Shown here piece by piece: positions 15,069 through 22,843 of a stretch of DNA of 64,000 nucleotides (within the stretch, counting starts at the first letter, position 1; each line of letters opens with the position of its first letter). The notes below the pieces were generated by a model. The model made no database searches. It saw only the letters and a list, made by a program, of their open reading frames with translations, and was not told the origin of the DNA. The position numbers and the translations under genes are program-made. Source of the DNA: Gaiellasilicea sp963749515 (GTDB lineage Bacteria > Actinomycetota > Thermoleophilia > Gaiellales > Gaiellaceae); NCBI GenBank assembly GCA_963749515.1, contig CAVVMR010000012.1, forward strand, positions 1 to 64,000, given 5' to 3'.

Positions 15069-16258
15069 GCGCTCGCTCTCTCTGCGGCGGCCTTGCCTGC
15101 GCGGCGGCCGAAGACACAGCATTCCAGAAGGGAGTTGCCCATCATGCGGTTGCGGCCGTGCGTGCCACCTGCGATCTCGCCGCAGGCGTAGAGGCCCTCG
15201 ATCGACGTCTGCGAATCCGTGTCGATCGTCAGGCCGCCGTTCTGGTAGTGGAGGACGGGGTACGTGAAGATCTTCTCCTGCAGCGGATCGATGCCGGCGC
15301 CGCGGTAGCGCCGCAGCATGTACGGGAGCGACACCTCTGCGTCCGCCTGCGCGATCCGCGTCGTGTCGAGGTAGACGGCCGGCCGGCCGTCCTCGGTCTC
15401 GACGCCCTTCCCCTTTGCGACCTCGTCGAAGATCGCCTGGCTGACCACGTCGCGCGGGCCGAGCGAGTCGGTGAACTCCTCGCCGTCGGCATTCAGCAGA
15501 ACCGCGCCGTACGCACGCGTCGTCTCGGGAATCGAGTAGCCCTGCATCGTCTCGGGCCAGGCGCCGCCGTTCGGGTGGTACTGGAGCTCGTCGAGGTCGC
15601 GCGCCTCCGCGCCCACCTCGAGCGCGATTTGCGTCACCTCTCCGGTTGCATTGGGGTGGTTCGTCGAGAGCTCGCCGCGCTCCTGCGCCACCTTGAAGCA
15701 GCGCCCGCCGGCGGCCAGGATGACGGTCGCCGCGTCGAGCTCGTGCTCGCCGCAGGTCGCATGCCAGCCGTTGCTCCGTTGCTCGAGCGCGTTGAGCGGG
15801 CTGTTCGCGAAGAGCGTGCCGCTGCCGGCCTCGAATGCGTCGCGCAGCCCTTTCGTGATCGCGTGGCCGGTTCGGTCGCCCACCTGGAGCAAGCGCTTGG
15901 CGGTCGCACCGCCACAGCGGGCGAGACGATAGCCGCCGTTCTCTCGGGTGAACTCGACCCCGAACTCTTCGAGCCAGTGGATCGCGCTGCGTGCGTCGCC
16001 GGTGAGGATCTCGACGAGTCGCATGTCTGCGCTCTCATGGGAGCTCTTGTAGACGTCGGCGGCGTGCTGCTCGGGCGAGTCGTCGTCGCCGAACGAAGCC
16101 TGGATGCCGCCTTGTGCCTTGGCCGAGTTGCACGCCTGGATCGAGCCTTTCGTCGCCAGTCCGACCCGAGCGCCGGCGCGTTCGGCGGAGACGGCGGCCG
16201 CGAGCCCCGAAGCCCCGCTGCCGATCACGAGCACGTCGAAGGAGTGCGAGCCGGTCAC
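15065..16258 (-). CDS. FAD-dependent fumarate reductase / L-aspartate oxidase-like protein
   Basis: The 397-residue flavoprotein has an N-terminal dinucleotide site (VLVIGSGASGLAAAVSAERAG), the CNSAKAQGGIQASFG segment, and the C-terminal ACGEIAGGTHGRNRMMGNSL typical of SdhA/FrdA/NadB. It is shorter than SdhA (about 580) and than NadB (about 530) because the C-terminal helical domain is absent. No iron-sulfur or membrane-anchor subunit is nearby, so it is probably soluble. GTG 16258 is chosen because TATCCT lies 6 nt upstream. It is first in an operon with fumarase and ComA. Confidence 0.8.
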   Translation of the reverse strand: MTGSHSFDVLVIGSGASGLAAAVSAERAGARVGLATKGSIQACNSAKAQGGIQASFGDDDSPEQHAADVYKSSHESADMRLVEILTGDARSAIHWLEEFGVEFTRENGGYRLARCGGATAKRLLQVGDRTGHAITKGLRDAFEAGSGTLFANSPLNALEQRSNGWHATCGEHELDAATVILAAGGRCFKVAQERGELSTNHPNATGEVTQIALEVGAEARDLDELQYHPNGGAWPETMQGYSIPETTRAYGAVLLNADGEEFTDSLGPRDVVSQAIFDEVAKGKGVETEDGRPAVYLDTTRIAQADAEVSLPYMLRRYRGAGIDPLQEKIFTYPVLHYQNGGLTIDTDSQTSIEGLYACGEIAGGTHGRNRMMGNSLLECCVFGRRAGKAAAERASA

Positions 16259-16264
16259 GCCGTC

Positions 16265-16270
16265 AGGATA
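16265..16270 (-). promoter_or_regulatory. -10-like box TATCCT of the fumarase operon
   Basis: It lies 6 nt before GTG 16258 on the minus strand with no Shine-Dalgarno. Confidence 0.4.
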
Positions 16271-16279
16271 CCGCAACCG

Positions 16280-16296
16280 CTAATGCGCTGCATTAG
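16280..16296. promoter_or_regulatory. Perfect dyad upstream of the fumarase operon
   Basis: CTAATGC-GCT-GCATTAG has 7-bp perfect arms, plus outer CC/GG pairs. It lies just upstream of the -10-like box of the minus-strand operon and ~57 bp before the plus-strand gene at 16353. It looks like a repressor or activator site. The cognate regulator is unknown. Confidence 0.5.
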
Positions 16297-16352
16297 TGGA
16301 ACTTATTGCTCCTTCTCTCTAGCCAGCGCCTCGGAGTGCCGATAACAACCTG

Positions 16353-16697
16353 GTGACCCGGGTCTTCGGATTTCTCTCCATCCTCGCCGTCCTGGCCGCC
16401 TCCGGCTATGCGTTCCTGGGCAAGTCGGGCCTGGCCGAGCTGAACCCGATCGGCAGGGTCTCGGACGCCGAGGCGCACGCGGAGCTCGCAAGCGCGAAGT
16501 ACACGCTGGCGACCGTCGCCGGCCAGCTCGCGCAGGTGCACGCGGTCACGGACACGTACGCGGGCACGCTCGACTTCGACCGGACGCTGGTTCACCTCGT
16601 GCGCGCCGACTCGCGCTCGTACTGCATCGAGTACAGGAAGACGAAGACGTACTTCCTCGCTGGACCGGGCGGCGCCGTCGCTCTCGGCACCTGCTGA
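16353..16697 (+). CDS. Small secreted/membrane protein, pilin-like ending
   Basis: The 114-residue protein has an N-terminal hydrophobic segment (FGFLSILAVLAASGYAFLG), then a helix AEAHAELASAKYTLATVAGQL and a C-terminal VRADSRSYCIEYR...LAGPGGAVALGTC. The RADxxSYCI...GPGG...C ending, with two cysteines that could form a disulfide, is seen in small pilin-like secreted actinobacterial proteins. There is no canonical prepilin peptidase site. It starts at GTG. It converges with the alcohol dehydrogenase gene, stops abutting. Confidence 0.55.
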   Translation: MTRVFGFLSILAVLAASGYAFLGKSGLAELNPIGRVSDAEAHAELASAKYTLATVAGQLAQVHAVTDTYAGTLDFDRTLVHLVRADSRSYCIEYRKTKTYFLAGPGGAVALGTC

Positions 16698-17633
16698 TCA
16701 CCAGATCGAGCTGAGCAGCTCCTCGACGTCCGCAGGCGTCACCGGCCGTGGATTCGCCCTTGCGCCTGGACGCTGCGCGACTGCCTCGGCGAGCTCCGTC
16801 GGCGCCTCCGCGGGGATGCCGAGATCGCGCAGCCGCTCGAAGCCACCGAGCCGCGCGAGCTCCTCGACCCGCGCCGGCGGATCGTCGCTTCCGATCGCCT
16901 CGCCGAAGCGTGCGATCGCCTCGCCCGCGACCGGCTCGTTGAAGCGAAGCGCGGGCGGCAGCGTGAGTGCGTTCAGCGCCCCGTGCGCGACGCCGTAGCG
17001 GCCGCCGAGCCCCTGCGCGAGCGCGTGGCCGAGCGCCAGCATCGAGCCGCCCAGCGCCGCACCGGCGTGACTCGCTCCCCGGAGTAGACCGGTCCGAGCC
17101 TCGAGCTCGTGCGGCTCCTCGACGACGCGCGGCAGCCACCGGTTGATCAGCTCGGCGCCGGCCAGGGCGTCACGATCGCTCTCCGGTGTCCGCTCGCCGA
17201 CGTACAGCGCCTCGGCTGAGTGCGCGAGCGCGTTCAGCGCGGTGCCGACCGTCTCGGCGCGCGGGAGATCGAGCGTGAGCTTCGGCTCGTAGACGATCGC
17301 GTGCAGCCGAGCGCCGGCACCGCCGCCGCGCATCCGCCGGGCGGAGTCGCGGACTCCGAAGAACGCCGTCCACTCGGCACCCGAGTACGTCGTCGGGACG
17401 GAGACGAGCGGGAAGCCGGTCGCCGCCGATGCCGCCTTGGCGGTGTCGATCGCGCTGCCGCCCCCGACGGCCACGATCGTGTCGACGCCCGGTGGAACCT
17501 CGATCCGGTGCGACGGCACCTCCTCCCATCGGCGCGCCGCCTCGAGAACGTGCCGCCACCGAGGGCTCGCGACGACGAGCGGACGCTTCCCCGCCAGCTC
17601 CTCGAGCTCCTCGATCCCCCAGCGGATGATCAT
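16698..17633 (-). CDS. Iron-containing alcohol dehydrogenase / maleylacetate reductase-like
   Basis: The 311-residue protein has the Fe-ADH fold. The NAD-binding motif is VDTIVAVGGGSAIDTAKAAS. The metal region contains NALAHSAEALY, with His residues expected from NAxAHxxE, and LALGHALAQGLGGRYGVAHG, the GHxxxHxxx-AHG signature. PTTYSGAEWT matches the maleylacetate-reductase subgroup (PTTYSGSE). Maleylacetate reductase would reduce maleylacetate to 3-oxoadipate in aromatic breakdown. No ring-cleavage gene is adjacent. It overlaps the LysR gene by 4 bp (ATGA), so they are co-transcribed. Confidence 0.85.
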   Translation of the reverse strand: MIIRWGIEELEELAGKRPLVVASPRWRHVLEAARRWEEVPSHRIEVPPGVDTIVAVGGGSAIDTAKAASAATGFPLVSVPTTYSGAEWTAFFGVRDSARRMRGGGAGARLHAIVYEPKLTLDLPRAETVGTALNALAHSAEALYVGERTPESDRDALAGAELINRWLPRVVEEPHELEARTGLLRGASHAGAALGGSMLALGHALAQGLGGRYGVAHGALNALTLPPALRFNEPVAGEAIARFGEAIGSDDPPARVEELARLGGFERLRDLGIPAEAPTELAEAVAQRPGARANPRPVTPADVEELLSSIW

Positions 17634-18526
17634 CCGGCCAGGTGCGCGCGCGCGAACTCGACGAACGTGTCGGCGGCGCGCGTGGCGGTGCGCCCGGCGG
17701 CGCGAACCAGCGAGATCTCCCGCTTCGCATCGAGCCCTTCGACCCTCGCCGAGGTCAGCGTCCCCGCAGCCAGCTCGGACTCGACCGCCGAGCGCGAGAT
17801 GAACGCGACGCCGTAGCCGGCCTGGACGGCACTGCGGACCGACTCCTGCAGGCCGAGCTCGAGGCGCACGTCCAGGTCGCGGAGGCGCATCCCGAGCGCA
17901 CGCAGCTCGTCCTCGATGATCTGGCGGACGCCCGCGCCTTCCTGCATCACGATCACGTTCTCGCCGCGCAGCTCGTCGATCGAGACCGTCCGCCCGGCGA
18001 ACGCATGCCCCGGCGGGCACGCGAGGATCACCTCGTCGTCGAAGAACGGCTCGAACCTGGCGGCGCGATGCCGGCGCGCTGCGCCGACGATTCCGAGCTC
18101 GAGCTCACGGGCCGCAACGCGCTCCACGACGGACTGCGTGTCCGAGACGGTCAGCGAGATCCTCACGCCCTGATGCGCGCGCTGGAACTCGCAGAGGAGC
18201 ACCGGGACCACGATCGCGGCGGGACCGGTGGACGCTCCGATCCGGAGCTCGCCGCCGAGCTCGCCCTCACCCTCACCGGCGAGCTCGTCGAGCAGCTGCT
18301 CCTCGAACGAGAGCAGCCGCTGGGCGCCGCGGTAGAGCCGCATGCCCGCCTCCGTCGGCTCGACGCGCCGGCCTGAGCGGTCGAGGAGCTGCGTGCCGAG
18401 CCGCTTCTCGAGTGCGCGCACCTGGAGCGACACGGCGGGTTGCGTGACGCCGAGGCGCTCGGCTGCCTGCGAGAAGCTGCGACGCTCGACGACTGCGACA
18501 AACGCGGCAAGCTGACGCGTATCCAT
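17630..18526 (-). CDS. LysR-family transcriptional regulator
   Basis: The 298-residue protein starts MDTRQLAAFVAVVERRSF with the standard LysR helix-turn-helix (SQAAERLGVTQPAVSLQV, about residues 18-35) and has a two-lobe substrate-binding domain from about residue 90. It resembles the CysL/CbbR-like branch. It lies upstream of, and overlaps, the Fe-ADH gene, so it may regulate its own operon. The promoter contains an AT-rich ATAA-N7-TTAT dyad over a -10-like TATAAC. Confidence 0.9.
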   Translation of the reverse strand: MDTRQLAAFVAVVERRSFSQAAERLGVTQPAVSLQVRALEKRLGTQLLDRSGRRVEPTEAGMRLYRGAQRLLSFEEQLLDELAGEGEGELGGELRIGASTGPAAIVVPVLLCEFQRAHQGVRISLTVSDTQSVVERVAARELELGIVGAARRHRAARFEPFFDDEVILACPPGHAFAGRTVSIDELRGENVIVMQEGAGVRQIIEDELRALGMRLRDLDVRLELGLQESVRSAVQAGYGVAFISRSAVESELAAGTLTSARVEGLDAKREISLVRAAGRTATRAADTFVEFARAHLAG

Positions 18527-18540
18527 AAGGAGATGTTATA
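18525..18540 (-). promoter_or_regulatory. LysR promoter: TATAAC box with ATAA-N7-TTAT dyad
   Basis: The minus-strand TATAAC (18535-18540) is 8 nt before ATG 18526. The overlapping 15-bp ATAA-N7-TTAT (18525-18539) has the T-N11-A-like geometry of LysR sites and is strikingly AT-rich here, suggesting autoregulation. Confidence 0.4.
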
Positions 18541-18552
18541 GACGATCGGGCG

Positions 18553-19905
18553 CTACGCGAGAGTTGCCGCCACGAGCTCGCGCAGGGCGGCGACCGAGCG
18601 GGCGTCGTATCTGGCGCCTCCACACCGCTCGAGCTCGGCGAGCGCCACGTCGGCGGGTAGTGCGCCGCGGTACGGGCGGGCCGCTGTCATCGCCTCGAAG
18701 ACGTCTGCGACCGCCAGGATCCGGGCAGCCATCGACAGCTCATCACCGGCGAGACCGAGCGGATAACCGCTCCCATCGAGCTTCTCGTGATGCGCCGCGG
18801 CGTCGTCCGCCAGGTGACGGAACGGCTCGACCCGGGCGAGGAACTCCCGACTGTACGTCGGGTGCTGCTCGATGCTCCGGCGCTCCTCCGGTGTGAGGTG
18901 TCCGGGCTTGTCGAGAATCAGGTTCGAGATGCCCAGCTTGCCGATGTCATGGAGCAGGCCAGCGTGCCGGAGGGGGCGCAGAGTGTCAGCCGAGAGGCCA
19001 AGCACCACGCCGATTGCGATGGCAATCTCGGCGACGCGCTCCGAGTGCCGAGCAGTGAACGGCGACTTGGCGTCGATCACGCGGGCGAACGCCCCCGCCA
19101 CTCGGTCGACGGCATCGTCGTCGACCAGTTGAACGAGCTCCGGCGGCTCGAACTCGAGCACGATGTCCGCGACGTCATCCGCGGCGAGCCGCGACCAGAA
19201 ATCGTCGTCGGCCTCGAATGCGCCGAGCGCATCCACGAGCTCGGGGTCGAACCAGGTTCCGCTCCGATCGGCTGCGGTGCGGTACGCCGCGCCGAATCCT
19301 TGGCTAGCTGCGAAGACGTCGACGGTCTGCGCGAGGCACACGATCCGTCCGAGCAGGGGGATCTCCTCGCCCGCGAGGCCGTTCGGGCGGCCACGGCCGT
19401 CCCAGTGCTCGTCGAGCGTCCGGATCGCGCCGGCCGTCTCGTCGGAGAAGCCGAGCTCGAGAGCGATCTCGGCGCCTCGTTCGCAGCGAATCTCGAAGAT
19501 CTCCCTGGCCGTGCCCTGCTTGAGCCCGAGCCGCAGGAGTGCGGCAGCGCGGGCGACGGGCGAGCCCTTCGGCGCGACAGTGCGCACCGCCCAGATCAGG
19601 TTGTCGGAGAACTTCGTCCAGTCCACCGTCTTGACGCCCTCCTTCAGACGAAGGTCGTCTGCCTGGAAGAGCGTGCAGATTCGTGCCGCGTTGGAGGAGC
19701 AGCCCGCGTCCTTGAGCAGCAGCGCGTAGAAGAGCGACGACCGCGACTCGTCGTCCAGGTCGAGCTCGGCCGCGAGTCGCATCCCGATCACGCAGCTGCG
19801 GATCGCGTGGCCCTGCGGCTGGCCCTCGGTCAGATCGAGCGCGAACGAGAGCGCCGAGATCACCTCCGACATGCGGAGCTGCTGCGCGACGACCGCCATC
19901 CTCAT
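18553..19905 (-). CDS. Tandem HD-GYP protein, first domain degenerate
   Basis: The 450-residue cytoplasmic protein has two HD-GYP-like modules. The C-terminal one (about residues 265-450) is complete: HDIGKLGI, then HHEKLDGSGYPLGL, the catalytic signature of cyclic-di-GMP phosphodiesterases. The N-terminal one (about 20-220) keeps the fold (LLLKDAGCSSNAA, then EHWDGRGRPNGLAGEEIPLLGRI) but has lost HD and the exact GYP, so it is likely regulatory. ATG 19905 is my choice. ATG 19941 would overlap the start codon of the divergent DUF354 gene (CATG). Confidence 0.8.
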   Translation of the reverse strand: MRMAVVAQQLRMSEVISALSFALDLTEGQPQGHAIRSCVIGMRLAAELDLDDESRSSLFYALLLKDAGCSSNAARICTLFQADDLRLKEGVKTVDWTKFSDNLIWAVRTVAPKGSPVARAAALLRLGLKQGTAREIFEIRCERGAEIALELGFSDETAGAIRTLDEHWDGRGRPNGLAGEEIPLLGRIVCLAQTVDVFAASQGFGAAYRTAADRSGTWFDPELVDALGAFEADDDFWSRLAADDVADIVLEFEPPELVQLVDDDAVDRVAGAFARVIDAKSPFTARHSERVAEIAIAIGVVLGLSADTLRPLRHAGLLHDIGKLGISNLILDKPGHLTPEERRSIEQHPTYSREFLARVEPFRHLADDAAAHHEKLDGSGYPLGLAGDELSMAARILAVADVFEAMTAARPYRGALPADVALAELERCGGARYDARSVAALRELVAATLA

Positions 19906-19924
19906 GGAATCGGCATGTGCCGCA

Positions 19925-19930
19925 TAGGCT
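19925..19930 (+). promoter_or_regulatory. -10-like box TAGGCT of the DUF354 gene
   Basis: It lies 9 nt before ATG 19940 without a Shine-Dalgarno. Confidence 0.35.
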
Positions 19931-19939
19931 TGAGCGTCC

Positions 19940-20935
19940 ATGCAGGTCTGGATCGACATCACCAACTCGCCGCACGTGCTCTTCTTCCGCCCGCTCATCC
20001 GTTTGCTGCAGGCCGACGGGCACGAGGTCGAGGTGACGACGCGGGAGTACGCCCAGACGCTCGAGTTGCTCGATCTGCACGGTGTCGCGCACACGGTCGT
20101 CGGGCCCAGGCACGGCGGCGCCGGCGTCCTGGGGAAGGCGCGCGCCCTCGTGGGCCGTCTGCCGGCCCTACGACGCTTCGCGAAGACGCACGCTTTCGAC
20201 CTTGCCCTTGCGCACGGCTCCCACGAGCTGACTCTGGCGGCGCGGAGCCTCGGGATCCGGAGCACGACCGCGCACGACTACGAGTTCGCGACCCTCCAGC
20301 ACCAGCTCGGGCTGCGTGCGGCGACCCGCGTCGTCTTTCCCGAGGCGATTCCCGCTGAGCGCCTTGCCCGCCTCGGCGCACGCCCGCCGAAGCTCGTACG
20401 CTATCCGGGAATCAAGGAGGAGTACTACCTCGCCGACTTCGAGCCCGACTCAGCGGCGATCGAGGGGATCGACCCGGCGAAGGTGCTCGCGGTCGTGCGA
20501 ACGCCGCCGGACGTCTCGCTCTACCACCGGCGCGGGAATCCGCTCTTCGCAGGTGTGCTCGACCGGCTCGGCCGCGACGAGTCCGTGCACGCGGTCGTGC
20601 TGCCCCGTACCGGCGAGCAGCGCGAGTCGATCCGCGGCCTCGGCCTCCCCTCGCTGCACGTGCCGGAGCGGGTCGTGGATGCCCAGAGCCTGATCGCGCT
20701 CGCAGACCTCACGGTCTCGGCCGGAGGAACGATGAACCGTGAGGCCGCGGCCCTCGGGACGCCCGCCTACACGACGTTCAGCGGCCGGCTCGGCGCCGTC
20801 GACGAGCAGCTGATCCGCGCCGGCAGGCTGCGCCCGGTCACCACTCCGGACGAGATCGACATCCGGAAGCGCGAGACGGACGACGAACGAGTCCGGCGCG
20901 ATCCCCGGCAGCTCCTCGACCTGCTCCTGGGCTAG
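19940..20935 (+). CDS. DUF354 family protein (GT-B-fold-like)
   Basis: The 331-residue protein matches DUF354: N-terminal VWIDITNSPHVLFFRPLIRLL, VTTREYAQTLELL, ALAHGSHELTLAARSLG, and a C-terminal SAGGTMNREAAALGTPAYTTFSG. The last is the donor-binding region of glycosyltransferase-B folds such as MurG and UDP-GlcNAc epimerase. Members are found in archaeal and bacterial glycan clusters and are thought to handle nucleotide sugars. Its convergent neighbours are a nucleotide-sugar dehydratase and a DegT aminotransferase, which fits a surface-glycan role. Confidence 0.85.
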   Translation: MQVWIDITNSPHVLFFRPLIRLLQADGHEVEVTTREYAQTLELLDLHGVAHTVVGPRHGGAGVLGKARALVGRLPALRRFAKTHAFDLALAHGSHELTLAARSLGIRSTTAHDYEFATLQHQLGLRAATRVVFPEAIPAERLARLGARPPKLVRYPGIKEEYYLADFEPDSAAIEGIDPAKVLAVVRTPPDVSLYHRRGNPLFAGVLDRLGRDESVHAVVLPRTGEQRESIRGLGLPSLHVPERVVDAQSLIALADLTVSAGGTMNREAAALGTPAYTTFSGRLGAVDEQLIRAGRLRPVTTPDEIDIRKRETDDERVRRDPRQLLDLLLG

Positions 20936-20938
20936 CGG

Positions 20939-22843
20939 TCAGACGTGCTCTGAGGTGGGTGTCGCGGTCATCGCGGCACTCACCTCGGTGACCCCGAGCC
21001 GTCGCGGCGCACGCGCGATCGCGGCGAGGCGGCCGACGAGCTCGAGCGTCTCGCCTCCCTCGATCAGCCGCTCCAGCTCCTGCAGCTCCGACTCCAGCCA
21101 GGCGGCGTCGATCGACGGACGATCGAGCTGCATGATCGCCGGGTGCTCGCTCGGAGTGACCTGGTCGTCCTCCGTCCAGAGCTCCTCGTGGAGCTTCTCG
21201 CCCGGCCGGGCCCCGACCACCTCGATCGCGATGTCCCGGTCCGGCTCCCGGCCGGACAGGCGGATCATCTTCCGCGCCAGCTCGAGGATGGAGACCGGCT
21301 CGCCCATGTCGAGCACGAAGACGCGCCCCCGTCCGCCGATGGCGCCGGCCTGCACGACGAGCTGGACTGCCTCTGGGATCGTCATGAAGTAGCGGGTCAT
21401 CTCCGGATGGGTCAGCGTCAGCGGGCCGCCCTTCGCGATCTGGCGCCGGAAGATCGGGATCACGGAGCCCGAGGATCCGAGCACGTTGCCGAAGCGGACG
21501 GCAACGAACCGGGTCGAGACGTCGTTGCGGTGCCCGAACGCCTCGACGATCCACTCGCAGAGCGCCTTCGACTGTCCCATCACGGTCTTCGGGTTGACCG
21601 CCTTGTCGGTCGAGATGAGCACGAAGCGGTCGGCGCCGAACTCGACTGCGACCTCGGCGACCGTGCGGGTTGCGAGCGTGTTGTTGCGCACGGCCTCGAC
21701 GGGGTTCGACTCGATCAGCGGCACGTGCTTGTAGGCCGCGGCGTGGAAGACGACCGAAGGTCGATAGGCCTCGAAGACCTGGCGCATCTTGGCCCGGTTC
21801 TTCACGTCTGCGAGCACGGGCAGGGCGGCAGGGAAGCCTCGCTCGTCCACGAGCTCCCGCTCGATCTCGAAGAGCGCTGGCTCGGAGTGATCGACGAGCA
21901 CGAGGCGCGCCGGGCCGACGCGCGAGATCTGGCGGCAGAGCTCGGCGCCGATCGAGCCGCCGGCTCCGGTCACGAGCACGGTCTCGCCCGAGAGGTACCC
22001 CGCGATCGCGTCGATGTCCACCTCGACCGGCTCGCGTCCGAGGACGTCCTCGACCTCGACCGGGCGGATCTGGCCCGCGAGGTCGAGATCGCCGGCGATC
22101 AGCTCGTGCAGGCCCGGAAGCGTCTTCATCACCACGCCCTCGGCGCTGGCGATGTCGACGATCCGCTGGCGGGCTTCGCCGGACGCGGACGGGATGGCGA
22201 TCAGGAGCTCGTCCGGACGGCGGTCGCGGAGGATGTGCGGCAGCTCGTCGCTCGTCCCGAGCACGCGGATGCCGTGCAGCCGCAGGTTCTTCTTGCGTGG
22301 GTCGTCGTCGATCAGGCCGATCGGCGTGTAGCCGAGAGCCGGGGTGCGCAGCATCTCCTTCAGCATCAGCTGAGCGGCGTCACCGGCGCCGACGACGATC
22401 ACCTCTTTGCCGCGCGCGACGATCGACCGGCCCTGCGGACGCTCGATGATCGTGCGCGCCAGCATGCGGGAACCGGCGACGAGGGCAAGGGTCAGGAGGC
22501 CGTCGATGATCCAGACGGTCCGGGGCACTGCCGCCACGTGCACCTCGAAGAAGCTGAAGACGAGGAAGGTGACGAGCGACGCTGCCACGACGCCGCGGGC
22601 CGCCCCCCACATGTCACGGGTCGAGACGTACCGCCACCAGCGGTTGTAGAAGCCGAAGAGCGCAAAGATGCCGAGCTTGATCGCCGCGACGAGCCCGAGG
22701 ACCTGCCAGCTCAGGTACCGCTCGTAGTAGACGGGCAGGTCGGTGTCGAAGCGGAGCCGGAACGCGAGGTACCAGGCCGCGACGACGATCGCCAGGTCCG
22801 CCGCGAGCTGCGGAAATCTGTGTCGATTGAAAGGACTTCTCAT
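20939..22843 (-). CDS. Membrane-bound nucleotide-sugar 4,6-dehydratase (FlaA1/CapD type)
   Basis: The 634-residue protein has four N-terminal transmembrane helices (about residues 12-125), a CoA-binding-like Rossmann domain (VIVVGAGDAAQLMLKEM, about 155-270) and a C-terminal SDR dehydratase (VLVTGAGGSIGAELCRQI, about 300). The active-site stretch is STDKAVNPKTVMGQSK, with Met in place of the usual Tyr as in inverting 4,6-dehydratases. It likely converts UDP-GlcNAc to a 4-keto-6-deoxy sugar for surface glycans. It overlaps the upstream DegT gene by 4 bp; the aminotransferase would use its keto product. Confidence 0.9.
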   Translation of the reverse strand: MRSPFNRHRFPQLAADLAIVVAAWYLAFRLRFDTDLPVYYERYLSWQVLGLVAAIKLGIFALFGFYNRWWRYVSTRDMWGAARGVVAASLVTFLVFSFFEVHVAAVPRTVWIIDGLLTLALVAGSRMLARTIIERPQGRSIVARGKEVIVVGAGDAAQLMLKEMLRTPALGYTPIGLIDDDPRKKNLRLHGIRVLGTSDELPHILRDRRPDELLIAIPSASGEARQRIVDIASAEGVVMKTLPGLHELIAGDLDLAGQIRPVEVEDVLGREPVEVDIDAIAGYLSGETVLVTGAGGSIGAELCRQISRVGPARLVLVDHSEPALFEIERELVDERGFPAALPVLADVKNRAKMRQVFEAYRPSVVFHAAAYKHVPLIESNPVEAVRNNTLATRTVAEVAVEFGADRFVLISTDKAVNPKTVMGQSKALCEWIVEAFGHRNDVSTRFVAVRFGNVLGSSGSVIPIFRRQIAKGGPLTLTHPEMTRYFMTIPEAVQLVVQAGAIGGRGRVFVLDMGEPVSILELARKMIRLSGREPDRDIAIEVVGARPGEKLHEELWTEDDQVTPSEHPAIMQLDRPSIDAAWLESELQELERLIEGGETLELVGRLAAIARAPRRLGVTEVSAAMTATPTSEHV

